A stretch of 64,000 nt of DNA from Henriciella sp. AS95 (GCF_038900055.1 NZ_JBBMQM010000001.1:992001-1056000); one strand, 5' to 3'; shown: positions 36,101 through 44,640, counted from the first letter of the stretch. Translations and numbers: made by a program. The notes: a model not told the origin generated them from the letters alone.

Positions 36101-37435
36101 TGACGGCCCCAGCCAGAGATAGCCGCGCGGGTTCAAGGCATAATGAAACCGGGGCAGGACCATCGCTTGACTGTCGGCATTGAGGTAAATCATCACATTT
36201 CGGCAGGACACAAGATCCAGTTTCGAAAACGGCGGATCGGCCAGCAGGTTGTGCGGCGCGAAAACGCACATCTCACGCAGCCGGCTGTTGACGTGCCAAA
36301 GGTCATTGTCCTTCGCAAAAAACTGATCGCGGTTTTGCTTCGAAAGGCCTTCCATCGCGGCTTCCGCAAAGCGGCCAGTGCGCGCGTGCCGCAGCGCGTC
36401 GAGATCGATATCTGTCCCGAAGATCTTCCACGGCCTCTTGTCGTTTTTCGCGTCGGCCAGTTCGCAAGCGAGCATGGCGATGGAATAGGCTTCCTCGCCC
36501 GTCGAGCACCCCGGAACCCAGACCCTGAAACTTGAACAGTCGCTATCGAGCAGGGGCTCGAGCGCTTGCTCCTTCAAGACCTGGAAAGCCTCTGGGTCGC
36601 GGAAGAATTTCGTGACGCCGATCAGGAAATCCTGTGTGAGGAGCTTTCGTTCCTGAGGCTTGTCGGCAAGTGTCTGCAGGTAGCCGTCCAGAGAGCTTTG
36701 GCGAAGCAGCGTCATCCGTCGCGCGATGCGCCGGACAAGTGTGCCGGGCTTGTATCCCCCAAAGGAGTTGCTCGCGTCCTCTTCGAGCTGTTCCAGCACC
36801 TCGTCCAGACGCTGCTCGACGGTCTCGAGCATATCCTCGCGGCCGCCGGACTCTTCAATCTGTTCACGGTGCCGAACGATCTCAATGATCCGTCCGGGCA
36901 TGTCCTGGGGCCGAAGGACGAAGTCGACCAGGCCGGTCGCGGCAGCGCTGTCCGGCATCCCGGGGAACCGCGCGCTACCGCTTTCCTGAACGAGCGCGAT
37001 GCCGCCATATGTCTTGATGGCCCGCACGCCCAGTGTGCCATCGGATCCCGTGCCCGAGAGAACGACTGCGAACGCCTGTCGACCGGCCTCCTCGGCGAGC
37101 GACTTGAAGAAACGGTCGATAGGTGTGCGGACACCTTCTTCACGTTCATGTTCGACCAGTTTGAAAACGCCGTTTTCGATCTCCAGGAACGGACCCGGCG
37201 GGATGATGTAGATATGGTCGGGCTTTATCGATGCCCCGTCCTCGATGCGTTCGACGGGCACCGGGGTGTGCGCGCCAAGCAGCTTATCCATGAGCGACGG
37301 TTGATCCGGCGCCAGGTGCTGGATCACGACATAAGCGAGACCGCTGTCATTCGGGATGGCCTGGACAAAGAGCTGAAGGGCTTCGAGGCCTCCGGCTGAG
37401 GCACCGATGGCGACGATATTTGGCAGTTTGGTCAT
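33173..37435 (-). CDS. CheB-CheR-PAS-HWE fusion histidine kinase
   Basis: A 1420-residue fusion. Residues 1-190 are a CheB methylesterase-like domain with the catalytic triad Ser13 (IGASAGG), His40 (VIQHL) and Asp132 (SGTGSDG). About 210-480 are a CheR methyltransferase (TKFFRDPEAF, VWVPGCSTGEEAYSIAML). A coiled coil of NEEL repeats follows at about 640-700 (SNEELETSREELQSINEELE). Then come several PAS units (about 720-1200). The HWE kinase domain ends it, with His1234 in ELEHRVKNILATV, the N-box HELATNAAKYG and the W-x-E motif in EWRERGGP. No N-terminal receiver is present. The signal is unknown; output probably passes to the downstream receiver protein. Such fusions occur outside chemotaxis operons. 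Confidence 0.93.
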   Translation of the reverse strand: MTKLPNIVAIGASAGGLEALQLFVQAIPNDSGLAYVVIQHLAPDQPSLMDKLLGAHTPVPVERIEDGASIKPDHIYIIPPGPFLEIENGVFKLVEHEREEGVRTPIDRFFKSLAEEAGRQAFAVVLSGTGSDGTLGVRAIKTYGGIALVQESGSARFPGMPDSAAATGLVDFVLRPQDMPGRIIEIVRHREQIEESGGREDMLETVEQRLDEVLEQLEEDASNSFGGYKPGTLVRRIARRMTLLRQSSLDGYLQTLADKPQERKLLTQDFLIGVTKFFRDPEAFQVLKEQALEPLLDSDCSSFRVWVPGCSTGEEAYSIAMLACELADAKNDKRPWKIFGTDIDLDALRHARTGRFAEAAMEGLSKQNRDQFFAKDNDLWHVNSRLREMCVFAPHNLLADPPFSKLDLVSCRNVMIYLNADSQAMVLPRFHYALNPRGYLWLGPSETLGRNERYFQTVDRAARLFQRDDSTPAAFSALSVNRRREGRVGFSTGLAPSQQQPKPREPDVERVTEQMFLQRRAAPFAAINRQNEVVYLSEAMTSLIKPSRGAPSTSLDDFLTAELRLPVHSALDEARRTGLEAEIANIVTNIGDTPRLFDVAVTPFGSDSDLMLVSLNEVRQRDSGEITDSPDSRTSGDYEEELILTRKRLSSLEQEFETSEQELRSANEELLSMNEELQSSNEELETSREELQSINEELETINAELSENNRQLTRANSDMRNLLESTDIATLFLDQADCVRLYTPELNRLFGVQERDVGRPIHDMASKVEYPDLATDADQVRRTLQPIERELRIEATDETFQARVRPYRTVDNRIDGVVITFVDVTFRKRNERQLEDNAKTLSEQYSELETLYDTAPVGLSLADRDLRYLRINERLASINGLPAEAHVGKLQEDLLPSAHEAVYPLQRKVLETGEPIFGHAVSTQTPAEPGKTREFLVDFYPVKSGEEVVAIGSCVREVTAERELERRIAESAIRQGIAVDAAGLGIFEWDMSTDDALWENERMFEIFGRTSADGTLTFEEFERNVLHSEDQERFAKAVEASVASGNLDITVRIRRRDGEERFIQYYARVGQVQNGAHRMIGTVADVTDKTLSHQRETRQRQRMKTIQDSLNAFVGLLDPDGTVIEINAPALERGGLERDDVIGRKFWDCWWWSFSEDSKARLKEAVESAAQGESIRYDVPVRMAEGEMIVIDFQLVPRIGDDGEVEEIIPSAVDVNERVEAERRKDLLLAELEHRVKNILATVQAVARFTARMSQDKDQMAESLIQRLGAISRTHDALTSGGWKEQTLRALAESEVDPYANPDDGRFTYSGDEISLSPAAALSMGLALHELATNAAKYGAFSSDSGRVELFAEGDGDAFSRIEWRERGGPPVAPPEHQGFGTFLIQRLLERELDATIRVLFEREGLCCIIEGKETLRDGE

Positions 37436-37665
37436 CTATATTCTCGCTCGCAAGGACCCGCCCCATGGCCAGCGGAAAGCGAAAGCTTCAACTTGCAGGC
37501 GACCGAAATCAAGTCGTGCCTTAAAACATTTTTGGCGGGACCAGTGCCGCAGCGGATGGCACAATTATTTTACCGCGCTATCGAGGCGGATCGACTATCC
37601 AGTCCGGCGAGGGCCACATTCAAAGTTCCCTGCTGCCTCAGGTCAGCACGCCGCTTGGTCGTTTG

Positions 37666-38070
37666 TCAGACTGTTTCAGGCCCAGCCCGCTCCGACAGCA
37701 GTTTCCCGGCGATTTCCATCGCCTCCTTGCGGGACGAGGCGAGTTTCATCGGATAGCCCCAGAATTTGGAGAAGGCCACGCCGAAAGGCTTGACGGCCAG
37801 ACGTTTGGCTGTGTTCGGCTCAATCACGATCATCGCCATCACAAGGCACCGCAGCTCGGCCTTGTGTTTCTTCATCCACAGCACGGTGCGCTTCTTTTCT
37901 TCCTGACTGTGATGGTGCTCTTCGGTCGGCGCGTTATCGGTCAGGATCACGAACGGCTCGCCGCGCTCAAGACTCGCTTCGAACGCCTTGAAATCCTCGT
38001 CGTGGTGGTGACCGGGCGCTTCGTCATAACTCATCCAGACGAACGGGAAATTCCTATTATCCACAGGCAT
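37666..38070 (-). CDS. Hypothetical protein, histidine-rich N-terminal half
   Basis: About 134 residues from the ATG at 38070, which has GGAG 8 bases upstream. The N-terminal half contains histidine clusters (SYDEAPGHHHDEDFKAFEAS, TEEHHHSQEEKK). The C-terminal half has a hydrophobic strand and basic helix (RCLVMAMIVIEPNTAKRLAV, FGVAFSKFWGYPMKLASS). I do not recognise a named family. No signal peptide is seen, so it is cytoplasmic. It is divergent from an AraC regulator gene and may be its target. Confidence 0.7.
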   Translation of the reverse strand: MPVDNRNFPFVWMSYDEAPGHHHDEDFKAFEASLERGEPFVILTDNAPTEEHHHSQEEKKRTVLWMKKHKAELRCLVMAMIVIEPNTAKRLAVKPFGVAFSKFWGYPMKLASSRKEAMEIAGKLLSERAGPETV

Positions 38071-38194
38071 GTTTCGTCTCCTTCGGCATGTCCCATCTGA
38101 CGAAACCAATATGTCAGACAGTGAATGGCGTCATTGCGAAACCCTGCCATTATATGTTTCAATACAGCCAACTCAGAAAATACCGAGATCTTTG

Positions 38195-39016
38195 ATGCAT
38201 TTAGACGTCCGTAGCGAATGGCTGTCCCATGTGGACGAGATTCCTCGCGCGCTCGTCGCGGCCAACGCGGTCGCTAATCTTGAGGCCCTGGAGCAATCGC
38301 CGCGGCACCATCATCAAAAGGCGCAACTGCTCTTCACGGTCCGTGGCGTGATCAACTGCGAAGTTGACGACGCTGTCTGGATCGTGCCGCCGCAATGCGC
38401 GGTGTGGATTCCCGGCGGGGTGCCCCACACCGTTTTCGGCTCAGGTGAGGTGGAGTGCACCTCCCTCTTCATCGACCCACCCGAGTTTGTGAACCTGCCG
38501 ACCGAATGCTGCACGGTCACGGTATCGAACTTTTTCCGGCAGTTGCTGATGCGGGCCAACGCGCTTCCGGAACTCTATGACATCGACGGCCCGGACGGCC
38601 GGATCGTCGATGTCATCTTCGATGAGCTAGCTGCGGCACCGGTTGAAGACCTGCGCCTGCCGATCCCCGCCGATCCGCGCCTGAAGAAACTCACCGACCT
38701 GTTGATCGCGGCACCCGCGGATCGTGCGACCGTCGCGGAGTGGGCTGCCCGCGTCGCGCTCAGCGAGCGCAGCCTGAGCCGTCTGCTGGCGCAAGAGGTG
38801 GGGATGAGCTTCGGTCGCTGGCGCCGGCAGTTGCATGTGATCCTCGCCTTGCGGCAGCTGAGCGCTGGCGAGACGGTCCAGGCCGTTGCGATGGATCTCG
38901 GCTATGAAAGCGCCAGCAGTTTCGTGACCATGTTCCGAAAGATGGTCGGCAAACCGCCAAGCCGCTATCTGCTCGAGCGGCGTAGACCGGTCCTTCAAGA
39001 TTCCGGCGAGCGATAG
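38195..39016 (+). CDS. AraC family transcriptional regulator
   Basis: About 273 residues from ATG 38195 (MHLDVRSEWLSHV). The frame is open further upstream to 38069, with an alternative start at 38111. The N-terminal half is a cupin-type sensor (SPRHHHQKAQLLFTVRGVIN, VWIVPPQCAVWIPGGVPHTV). The C-terminal half has two AraC HTH motifs: VAEWAARVALSERSLSRLLA and VQAVAMDLGYESASSFVTMF. The GYESASSFVTMFRKMVGKPP block is the family signature. It is divergent from the small hypothetical gene. The TonB receptor 276 bp downstream is another possible target. Confidence 0.88.
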   Translation: MHLDVRSEWLSHVDEIPRALVAANAVANLEALEQSPRHHHQKAQLLFTVRGVINCEVDDAVWIVPPQCAVWIPGGVPHTVFGSGEVECTSLFIDPPEFVNLPTECCTVTVSNFFRQLLMRANALPELYDIDGPDGRIVDVIFDELAAAPVEDLRLPIPADPRLKKLTDLLIAAPADRATVAEWAARVALSERSLSRLLAQEVGMSFGRWRRQLHVILALRQLSAGETVQAVAMDLGYESASSFVTMFRKMVGKPPSRYLLERRRPVLQDSGER

Positions 39017-39292
39017 AATCTGTCGGGGATCACCCACAACTAAGGGTTCTTGGCGATCCCGTCAGGGGTGTTTTTTTTCGTTTTGCGTTCTGCAATCAAG
39101 TCGATTCGAGGGTGGGACGCCGTCGCGTGGGTGATAAGGCTACCCGCTTTGTCGCGGCGTGCGGCTTTTGCGCAACAAATATAAAACAAATGCTTCAAAA
39201 ATAGATAGAGCCTGTTGTCTGGCCGTACAGCGGATGATAGCCGCCGCCGGCATATCCGAATGATTAGGTAAGATTTTAGGGAGGTTTTAAAA

Positions 39293-41665
39293 ATGAAGCA
39301 GTTGTCTAATACCGTTGTGCAAAAGTGTGCTGTGTCGCTGATTGCGCTGAGCGTCGCCACCGGCGGATTGCAAGCGATAGCGCAAGACGAGTCGGGAGAC
39401 ACTGTCGAGAGCGAAGAGGCGGTTTCCGTCGACTCCGACCAGGCTGAAGACGGTTCATCTGCGCGCACCCTTGGGGTCGTTTATGTGAATGCGCGTAAGC
39501 GTGAGGAGCGCGAAATCGACGCGCCTGTTGCCATGGCTGCTGTGCCGGCGGTCGAGATCGACCAGAGAGGTCTGAACGATCTCTCGCAGCTGTCTACTGT
39601 TGTGCCAGAGCTGAGGATTTCTGAGAATACGATCGCTTACGGCGGCAACCTGACGCTGCGCGGTGTTTCGAGCGCGACTTCCACAGCTTCGGTCGATCAG
39701 GCGGTTACCGTCAATGTGGATGGTATTCCGATCTCATACGCGGGCGTGGTCAAGCTCGGCCAGTTTGATCTGGGGCAGGTCGAAGTGCTTAAAGGGCCGC
39801 AGGCGTTGTTTTTTGGCAAGAACTCCACCGGCGGCATCGTCTCTCTGGCTTCGGCGGCGCCGACCGAAGAATTCGATTACCGAATTCGCGGCGAGTACGA
39901 AACAGAATCGCAGAGGTATGGCATTGAGTCCTATGTCTCCGGCCCGTTGGCTGAAGGGGTGCTCGGGCGTCTGGCGGTGCGTTACACCGATGCAGACGGC
40001 TGGTTGGATAATGTCGTGCCAACGGTTCCAGGGGCGGTTCCTCCCCGTGACGACAAGGGTCCGGAACAGGAGCAATTCCTGGCAAAGGGTAGTCTGTTCA
40101 TTGATCCCAGCGCTGACTTTTCCCTGAAGCTTCGCGGCGGCTATTCTGACCTCGATGCGGGTTCAGGTTATATGATCACTCAGCGGATTCACTGCCCCTA
40201 CGGACAGGCCCAGGGGCCATTCGCCCTTCCGGATCAGAATTGTGTCGCGGACAATGTGACCACGCAGCCGTACAACCCGCCCGGCCTGGATGCCTTTGAT
40301 GGGCGATTTAATGCTGATGGGTCGCCTTATCTTCGGGTGAAGCAGCATTACCTGGTGGCTGATGTCTCCTACGACATCACGGATTCTATCAGTCTGACCT
40401 CGATCACGGGTCTCTACAGCATCAACCTGGATGCGTCAGACAACGTATCGAGTGGTGCTATTCCCTTTATTGAATATGCAAGCAGCGTCGAGAAGACTTC
40501 TTACTCTCAGGAATTCCGTCTGGCTAATGATCCCGACAGCCGTCTGACCTGGGTGGCAGGGGTTTTCCTGCAGGATGATGAATTTGTCGAATCGCAATCG
40601 ACGGTTATCGGTGTGCTGACTCCGTCGGCTGATTTTGAGCTTACCGGAACTACAATCTCGCCATTCGTTCAGCTTGGGCTCGATATTACCGATAAGCTGA
40701 ATATCTCTGCAGGCGTCCGTTATTCGGATGAGACGAAACAGCAGAAGATTGGCCATGGCGAATTTGAGGGTCAGTACCGCAAAGAAGTCAATTTCTACAA
40801 CCTGTCGCCTGAGATCACGGCTTCTTACGCGATCAATCCAAATGCCAACGTTTATGTTGCGTATAAGGAGGCTTACAAATCCGGTGGCTTCCAGACGGAG
40901 CATGTTGCCATACCTGCGACGCTGGCCGCTGGCGCCAGCATCGACAATTCCTTTGAAGAGGAACTCGTTAGCGGCTTTGAGGTGGGGTCGAAGATGTATC
41001 TGTTCGATCAGTCGCTTCGACTGGCAGGTGCGGCATATCATTTTGAGTATGAAGACCTTCAACTCGGCCGTTTCGACCCGGTAGTCGTTGCGACAGTTCT
41101 GGACAATGTCGGCGCTGCGACGATTGAGGGTGTTGAGGTCGACTTTGAGTACCGCCCTGCTGATATTGACGGTCTGCGCATTAATGGCGCGTTTGCTTAT
41201 ACGGACGCAACGTACGACGAGTACTTGGCGGCCTGCTATAATGGTCAGACAGCGGCTGCGGGCTGTGACCCGGTTCTGAATCTTCAGGATCAGGCCGGTA
41301 AGAGATTGCCGCGCGCGCCGGAGTGGTCGGCGACCCTCGGCGGAGCATACGAGGGCACACTGACCAGTTCACTGGATTACCGGATTAATGCCGGTGTGCA
41401 GTACAACACAGAATATGAATCCATGTCGGAGGCCATTCCGCATTCGCAACAGGAGTCTGTTTTTACTGTCGATGCCGGCCTCGCCTTTATGGATAGCAGC
41501 CGGATCTGGGAGTTTGCGGTGATTGGCCGAAACCTGACTGATGAGAACACGCTCGCGAGCGGTTTGCAGGTGCCGGCAACGGGAAATGCGACGACATTTT
41601 CTGATTTGGCTGCGTCGGTTAATCCAGGACGCCAGGTCATGTTCAGACTTACTTACCATCCCTGA
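39293..41665 (+). CDS. TonB-dependent outer-membrane receptor
   Basis: A 790-residue receptor with a clear GGGAGG site 8 bases before the ATG. The signal peptide is MKQLSNTVVQKCAVSLIALS and on to IAQ. The plug has TLRGVSSATSTASVDQAVTV and VEVLKGPQALFFGKNSTGGI. The barrel runs to PGRQVMFRLTYHP, ending without the usual terminal Phe. Its codons end in T or A more often than in the other two receptors of the window, and the upstream region is AT-rich, suggesting separate acquisition. It is followed by a terminator hairpin, a decayed alcohol dehydrogenase and a P450 gene, so a terpenoid or similar hydrophobic ligand is possible (inference). Confidence 0.92.
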   Translation: MKQLSNTVVQKCAVSLIALSVATGGLQAIAQDESGDTVESEEAVSVDSDQAEDGSSARTLGVVYVNARKREEREIDAPVAMAAVPAVEIDQRGLNDLSQLSTVVPELRISENTIAYGGNLTLRGVSSATSTASVDQAVTVNVDGIPISYAGVVKLGQFDLGQVEVLKGPQALFFGKNSTGGIVSLASAAPTEEFDYRIRGEYETESQRYGIESYVSGPLAEGVLGRLAVRYTDADGWLDNVVPTVPGAVPPRDDKGPEQEQFLAKGSLFIDPSADFSLKLRGGYSDLDAGSGYMITQRIHCPYGQAQGPFALPDQNCVADNVTTQPYNPPGLDAFDGRFNADGSPYLRVKQHYLVADVSYDITDSISLTSITGLYSINLDASDNVSSGAIPFIEYASSVEKTSYSQEFRLANDPDSRLTWVAGVFLQDDEFVESQSTVIGVLTPSADFELTGTTISPFVQLGLDITDKLNISAGVRYSDETKQQKIGHGEFEGQYRKEVNFYNLSPEITASYAINPNANVYVAYKEAYKSGGFQTEHVAIPATLAAGASIDNSFEEELVSGFEVGSKMYLFDQSLRLAGAAYHFEYEDLQLGRFDPVVVATVLDNVGAATIEGVEVDFEYRPADIDGLRINGAFAYTDATYDEYLAACYNGQTAAAGCDPVLNLQDQAGKRLPRAPEWSATLGGAYEGTLTSSLDYRINAGVQYNTEYESMSEAIPHSQQESVFTVDAGLAFMDSSRIWEFAVIGRNLTDENTLASGLQVPATGNATTFSDLAASVNPGRQVMFRLTYHP

Positions 41666-41728
41666 TCGGGGATCATGCGCAGGCTCAAGCGGCTTTGCTG
41701 GTTGAGCATAAGTCCAGGGTAAAAACCG

Positions 41729-41755
41729 CGCCCGGCATCTTATGGATGCCGGGCG
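41729..41755 (+). terminator. Intrinsic terminator after TonB receptor
   Basis: An 11-bp perfect stem CGCCCGGCATC/GATGCCGGGCG with a 5-base loop, preceded by AAAAAC and followed by TGTGACTTTT. It is a good terminator shape with a modest T-tract. The upstream A-run lets it work on the minus strand too, for the old alcohol dehydrogenase gene. Confidence 0.65.
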
Positions 41756-41804
41756 TGTGACTTTTGATCTGCGGTATTCGCGCCGGTTGCATGGGGCGGC
41801 GCCG

Positions 41805-41968
41805 CGGTCATGTGGCAGATGCTGATCCCGATAGGCGATGTCACGATGACATATGCCGACGGCGTGGATCTCCAGCAGTATTTCGCCAGCGCGTGGACCA
41901 TCGAGCTCCATGCTTTCAATCGATCATGCCTGTGCGGGAGCGTATGCTACGGCTGCTTTTATTTTAAT
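41805..41968 (-). pseudogene. N-terminal remnant of a zinc-dependent alcohol dehydrogenase
   Basis: The minus-strand frame reads IKIKAAVAYAPAQA, stop, then SIESMELDGPRAGEILLEIH and AVGICHRDIAYRDQHLP. This is the typical start of a zinc alcohol dehydrogenase of the XylB/AdhB type, including the catalytic-zinc Cys in GICH. The start codon is ATT instead of ATG, a TGA interrupts the frame at about codon 15, and the similarity ends after about 55 codons. The gene is dead. Its place beside a CYP108-like P450 suggests it once oxidised the alcohol made by the P450 (inference). Confidence 0.7.
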
Positions 41969-42114
41969 CTGGCGTTTTCCTTGCCTGGTTTTCTGTAAAT
42001 GCTCCCCATCGCTCGCTCGGGTGTCATCCTGTGAGGCGTATCCTGAGCGTTTGGGGAAGGGGCGGGCGCGCTTGTAGCTTTGGCAATCCCCAAGGCGCAT
42101 ATTTATCATTACGT

Positions 42115-42196
42115 ATTAAAACGAAAAGACAATATATTTCAAATAATACCTGTTAAATACGGATATTAGCGCATAGTATTATGTTGTCGTTTTAAT
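42115..42196. promoter_or_regulatory. AT-rich region bounded by a 10-bp inverted repeat
   Basis: ATTAAAACGA at 42115-42124 and TCGTTTTAAT at 42187-42196 are exact inverted repeats; the pairing continues imperfectly inwards. The enclosed 62 bp are very AT-rich compared with the surroundings. It lies 257 bp before the P450 start and could be a promoter/operator region or an old mobile-element end. No protein can be named. Confidence 0.4.
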
Positions 42197-42452
42197 CTCA
42201 AAAGTGCGAATTGGTAGAGTGAGGGACCAGACCAGCATCGTGGGGGTGTGTCTTTGATCATACCGGCGAATTTCACCGACGTCCTGGGTTCATCGATCAC
42301 GGTTGTGACGTGATGGTTCGGTCAATCATAGCGTCTATTGGAACTGACAATACTGAAGTGCCGGGACAGGAGGCCGCCAGGTGCTCTGGCTGAAACATGC
42401 ACAGCGTCCGGCGACAAATAAAAAGCTGAAAGTCAGCTGAGGGAGATCGAAA

Positions 42453-43751
42453 TTGTCTGATAAATTAAGCGCCGCTGAAAATCATATCATCCCGGACGAG
42501 CGATCTGCGGTCCTGACAGATCCGCAGGCGTACGCAGATGGACGGATTTACGACACTTATGCTTGGCTCCGCACCAACATGCCGCTCGGCCAGGCCGTTG
42601 TGGAAGGCTTTGACCCCTTCTGGGTCGTTACCAGGCAAGAAGATATAAAGCTGATCAGCCGCGATAATGAAACGTTTCATTCCGGTGATGGCCAGTTTTC
42701 ATTCATGGATAAAGGCAGCGACGAATATATCCGGGCCATGAATGGAGGAGACCCGCATCTGGTCCACTCCCTGGTGTCGATGGATCCGCCCGAGCACTTC
42801 AAGTACCGCCGGTTGGCACAAGGCTATTTCATGCCTCAATCGGTGAAGAAGCTGGAAGAGGATATCCGTTCGATCGCGCGCGAATTTGTGGACAAGATGA
42901 TGGCGACAGAAGGCGAGTGTGACTTCGTCTCTGAAGTCGCGCTTCTCTATCCGCTCCGTGTCATCATGTCGATATTCGGTGTCCCTGCTGAGGATGAACC
43001 GATCATGCTCAAGCTGACACAGGAATTGTTCGGGGCGCAGGACCCTGAGATGTCTGGGGCTGCGGAAATACTGAGCGCAGAGCAGCAAGGTGAACATCTT
43101 CGCAAGACGGTTGCTGGCTTTGAGGATTACTTCAGAGAGCTGAGCAAAAAACGGCGCGAAAATCCGCAGGATGACTTGAGCAGTGTTATTGCCAATGCGG
43201 AAGTTGATGGGGAGCCAATCCAGGACAAGATGGAAATGGGTTACTACATCACCGTTGCCACAGCGGGCCACGACACGACGTCGGCCTCCACGGCGATGGC
43301 GATGTGGAAGCTTGCAGAAAACCCGGCCGAGTTCGAAAAAGTAAAAGCCAATCCAGCTCTTATTCCCGGCCTCGTTGATGAAGCCATTCGATGGGCAGCT
43401 CCGATCAAGAGTTTCATGCGATTCGCGACAAAAGACGTTGAAGTCGGCGGCGCGCCCATGCGCAAGGGCGACTGGATCATGCTCTGTTACGGATCTGGTA
43501 ACCGCGACGAGGCTGTTTTTGATGACCCGGACACCTTCCGGGTCGACCGTTCCTCGAACCCGCTCGTTTCATTTGGATTCGGACCGCATCTGTGTCTGGG
43601 GATGCATCTGGCCAAGCTGGAGATGAAGATTCTCTTCGAAGAATTGCTGCCGAGGTTGAAGTCCGTTCGCCTGAATGGCGAACCCAGAAATATACCTGCA
43701 CTGTTTATTAGTGGGCCCAAGAAAGTGCCAGTGAAGTTCGAGGCGGCCTGA
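42453..43751 (+). CDS. Cytochrome P450, CYP108 (P450terp)-like
   Basis: A 432-residue soluble bacterial P450. It starts at TTG 42453 with GGGAG 8 bases upstream. The I-helix oxygen-binding motif is ATAGHDTTSA, the K-helix ExxR is in DEAIRWAAPIKSFMRFA, and the haem ligand is Cys381 in FGFGPHLCLGMHLAKLEM. The body, especially PLRVIMSIFGVPAEDEPIML and the C-terminal FEELLPRLKSVRLNGEPR, resembles P450terp, the alpha-terpineol hydroxylase (from memory, not aligned). No ferredoxin or reductase gene is beside it. The neighbouring alcohol dehydrogenase is a pseudogene. Confidence 0.92.
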   Translation: MSDKLSAAENHIIPDERSAVLTDPQAYADGRIYDTYAWLRTNMPLGQAVVEGFDPFWVVTRQEDIKLISRDNETFHSGDGQFSFMDKGSDEYIRAMNGGDPHLVHSLVSMDPPEHFKYRRLAQGYFMPQSVKKLEEDIRSIAREFVDKMMATEGECDFVSEVALLYPLRVIMSIFGVPAEDEPIMLKLTQELFGAQDPEMSGAAEILSAEQQGEHLRKTVAGFEDYFRELSKKRRENPQDDLSSVIANAEVDGEPIQDKMEMGYYITVATAGHDTTSASTAMAMWKLAENPAEFEKVKANPALIPGLVDEAIRWAAPIKSFMRFATKDVEVGGAPMRKGDWIMLCYGSGNRDEAVFDDPDTFRVDRSSNPLVSFGFGPHLCLGMHLAKLEMKILFEELLPRLKSVRLNGEPRNIPALFISGPKKVPVKFEAA

Positions 43752-43759
43752 GCAGCATA

Positions 43760-43899
43760 CCTCGCTGATGATCGACCGGTGCGCGGACGCGCTCGACCCG
43801 TTTCTTGTCGGCTTCGGGCAATCCCGCCTGAGCGGCAATGGCGGACCATTGCATGACTGCGGTCGAAACCTCGTCCAGAATGGTTCTGGCTTTTGAGAG
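43760..43899 (-). pseudogene. Possible C-terminal remnant of a HipA-like toxin
   Basis: A minus-strand frame reads LSKARTILDEVSTAVMQWSA, IAAQAGLPEADKKRVERVRA. This layout resembles the last helices of HipA kinases (arginine-rich helix, W, AGL/AGI, basic helix). No start or kinase domain is present, and the frame runs into the antisense end of the P450 gene. The resemblance is short, so the call is tentative. Confidence 0.3.
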
Positions 43900-43969
43900 T
43901 GTTCACTTCCGTCTCTCCAGCGTGAAACCGGATGCTCCACCTTCGGTTTGATCGGGGTTTTTGTTCCAT

Positions 43970-43987
43970 CTCACCCGTTTGGGTGAG
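43970..43987. promoter_or_regulatory. 18-bp palindrome CTCACCC-N4-GGGTGAG, copy 1
   Basis: CTCACCCGTTTGGGTGAG, with perfect 7-bp arms, 14 bases before the lipoprotein start. Two related copies lie near the other lipoprotein gene (47526, 47606). The hydrolase-LuxR regulator encoded between them is the natural candidate to bind. This is inference from the repeated palindrome. Confidence 0.6.
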
Positions 43988-44001
43988 CTCGTTACACCGT
44001 G

Positions 44002-44640
44002 ATGCTGCACAATCGAGGAATGTTGATACGTCGTCCGCTTTCATACCCGACCGCCCTCGTCGCTTTTCTGCTCGTTCTCTCAGCGTGTTCCGGCGAACCG
44101 GCCGACAAAGAAGAGCCCGCGAGCAAAGCGCCTGAATCGACTCCGCTGTCTCAGTTGGCGCCCGGCCAGCGCATGCCGGCACGAATGGCGCTCGGCCGCC
44201 AGTATGCGTACATGCTGGTCGATATTACGGAAAATGATGACGCGCTCACGGGCACGATGCGCATTGAGATCGACGGGCAGTCAAGTGAGGCCTGCGGTGG
44301 CCTGCTTGATGAGAGCCCATGGCTGGAACTCTGCGAAGCTGCAGCCTCAGAAGGGCGCGCTGTGACGCTCGAAGCGCCGGCGGAGTTTCCTCGCTCGACC
44401 GTCCGACGGGGCGATTCCCTTGTGATGGCCGGGGCTTATGCGAGCTTTACGCCTGAACCGCTCGATGAGCCTCTTCATATTGGCTATGTCCATTTGGATG
44501 GCGGCGACATGTTGCTGATCCAGCTGGATGGCCCTGAGAAGGATGCGCCTGTCGTATCGAGGTTCAAAATGAGCAGCGGCGACAATTCGGCGTCCAATGT
44601 CGACAATGCCAGACTGCTGATTGCAGAGAGTCGGACTTAG
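44002..44640 (+). CDS. Hypothetical lipoprotein
   Basis: About 212 residues. The signal ends FLLVLSAC, a lipobox, so it is lipid-anchored. A disordered linker (PADKEEPASKAPESTPLSQL) is followed by a small beta-rich domain with two cysteines (SSEACGGLLD, LELCEAAAS). No family is recognised. The start could also be GTG 43999 or ATG 44020; none has a strong ribosome binding site. The palindrome 14 bases upstream suggests tight regulation. It precedes the hydrolase-LuxR gene by 331 bp. Confidence 0.75.
   Translation: MLHNRGMLIRRPLSYPTALVAFLLVLSACSGEPADKEEPASKAPESTPLSQLAPGQRMPARMALGRQYAYMLVDITENDDALTGTMRIEIDGQSSEACGGLLDESPWLELCEAAASEGRAVTLEAPAEFPRSTVRRGDSLVMAGAYASFTPEPLDEPLHIGYVHLDGGDMLLIQLDGPEKDAPVVSRFKMSSGDNSASNVDNARLLIAESRT

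Noticed and set aside
39045-39085. T8 run at 39072-39079 as terminator of the AraC gene
   Set aside because: No stable stem precedes the T-run; the nearby GGGGATC/GATCCC pairing is imperfect and poorly placed.
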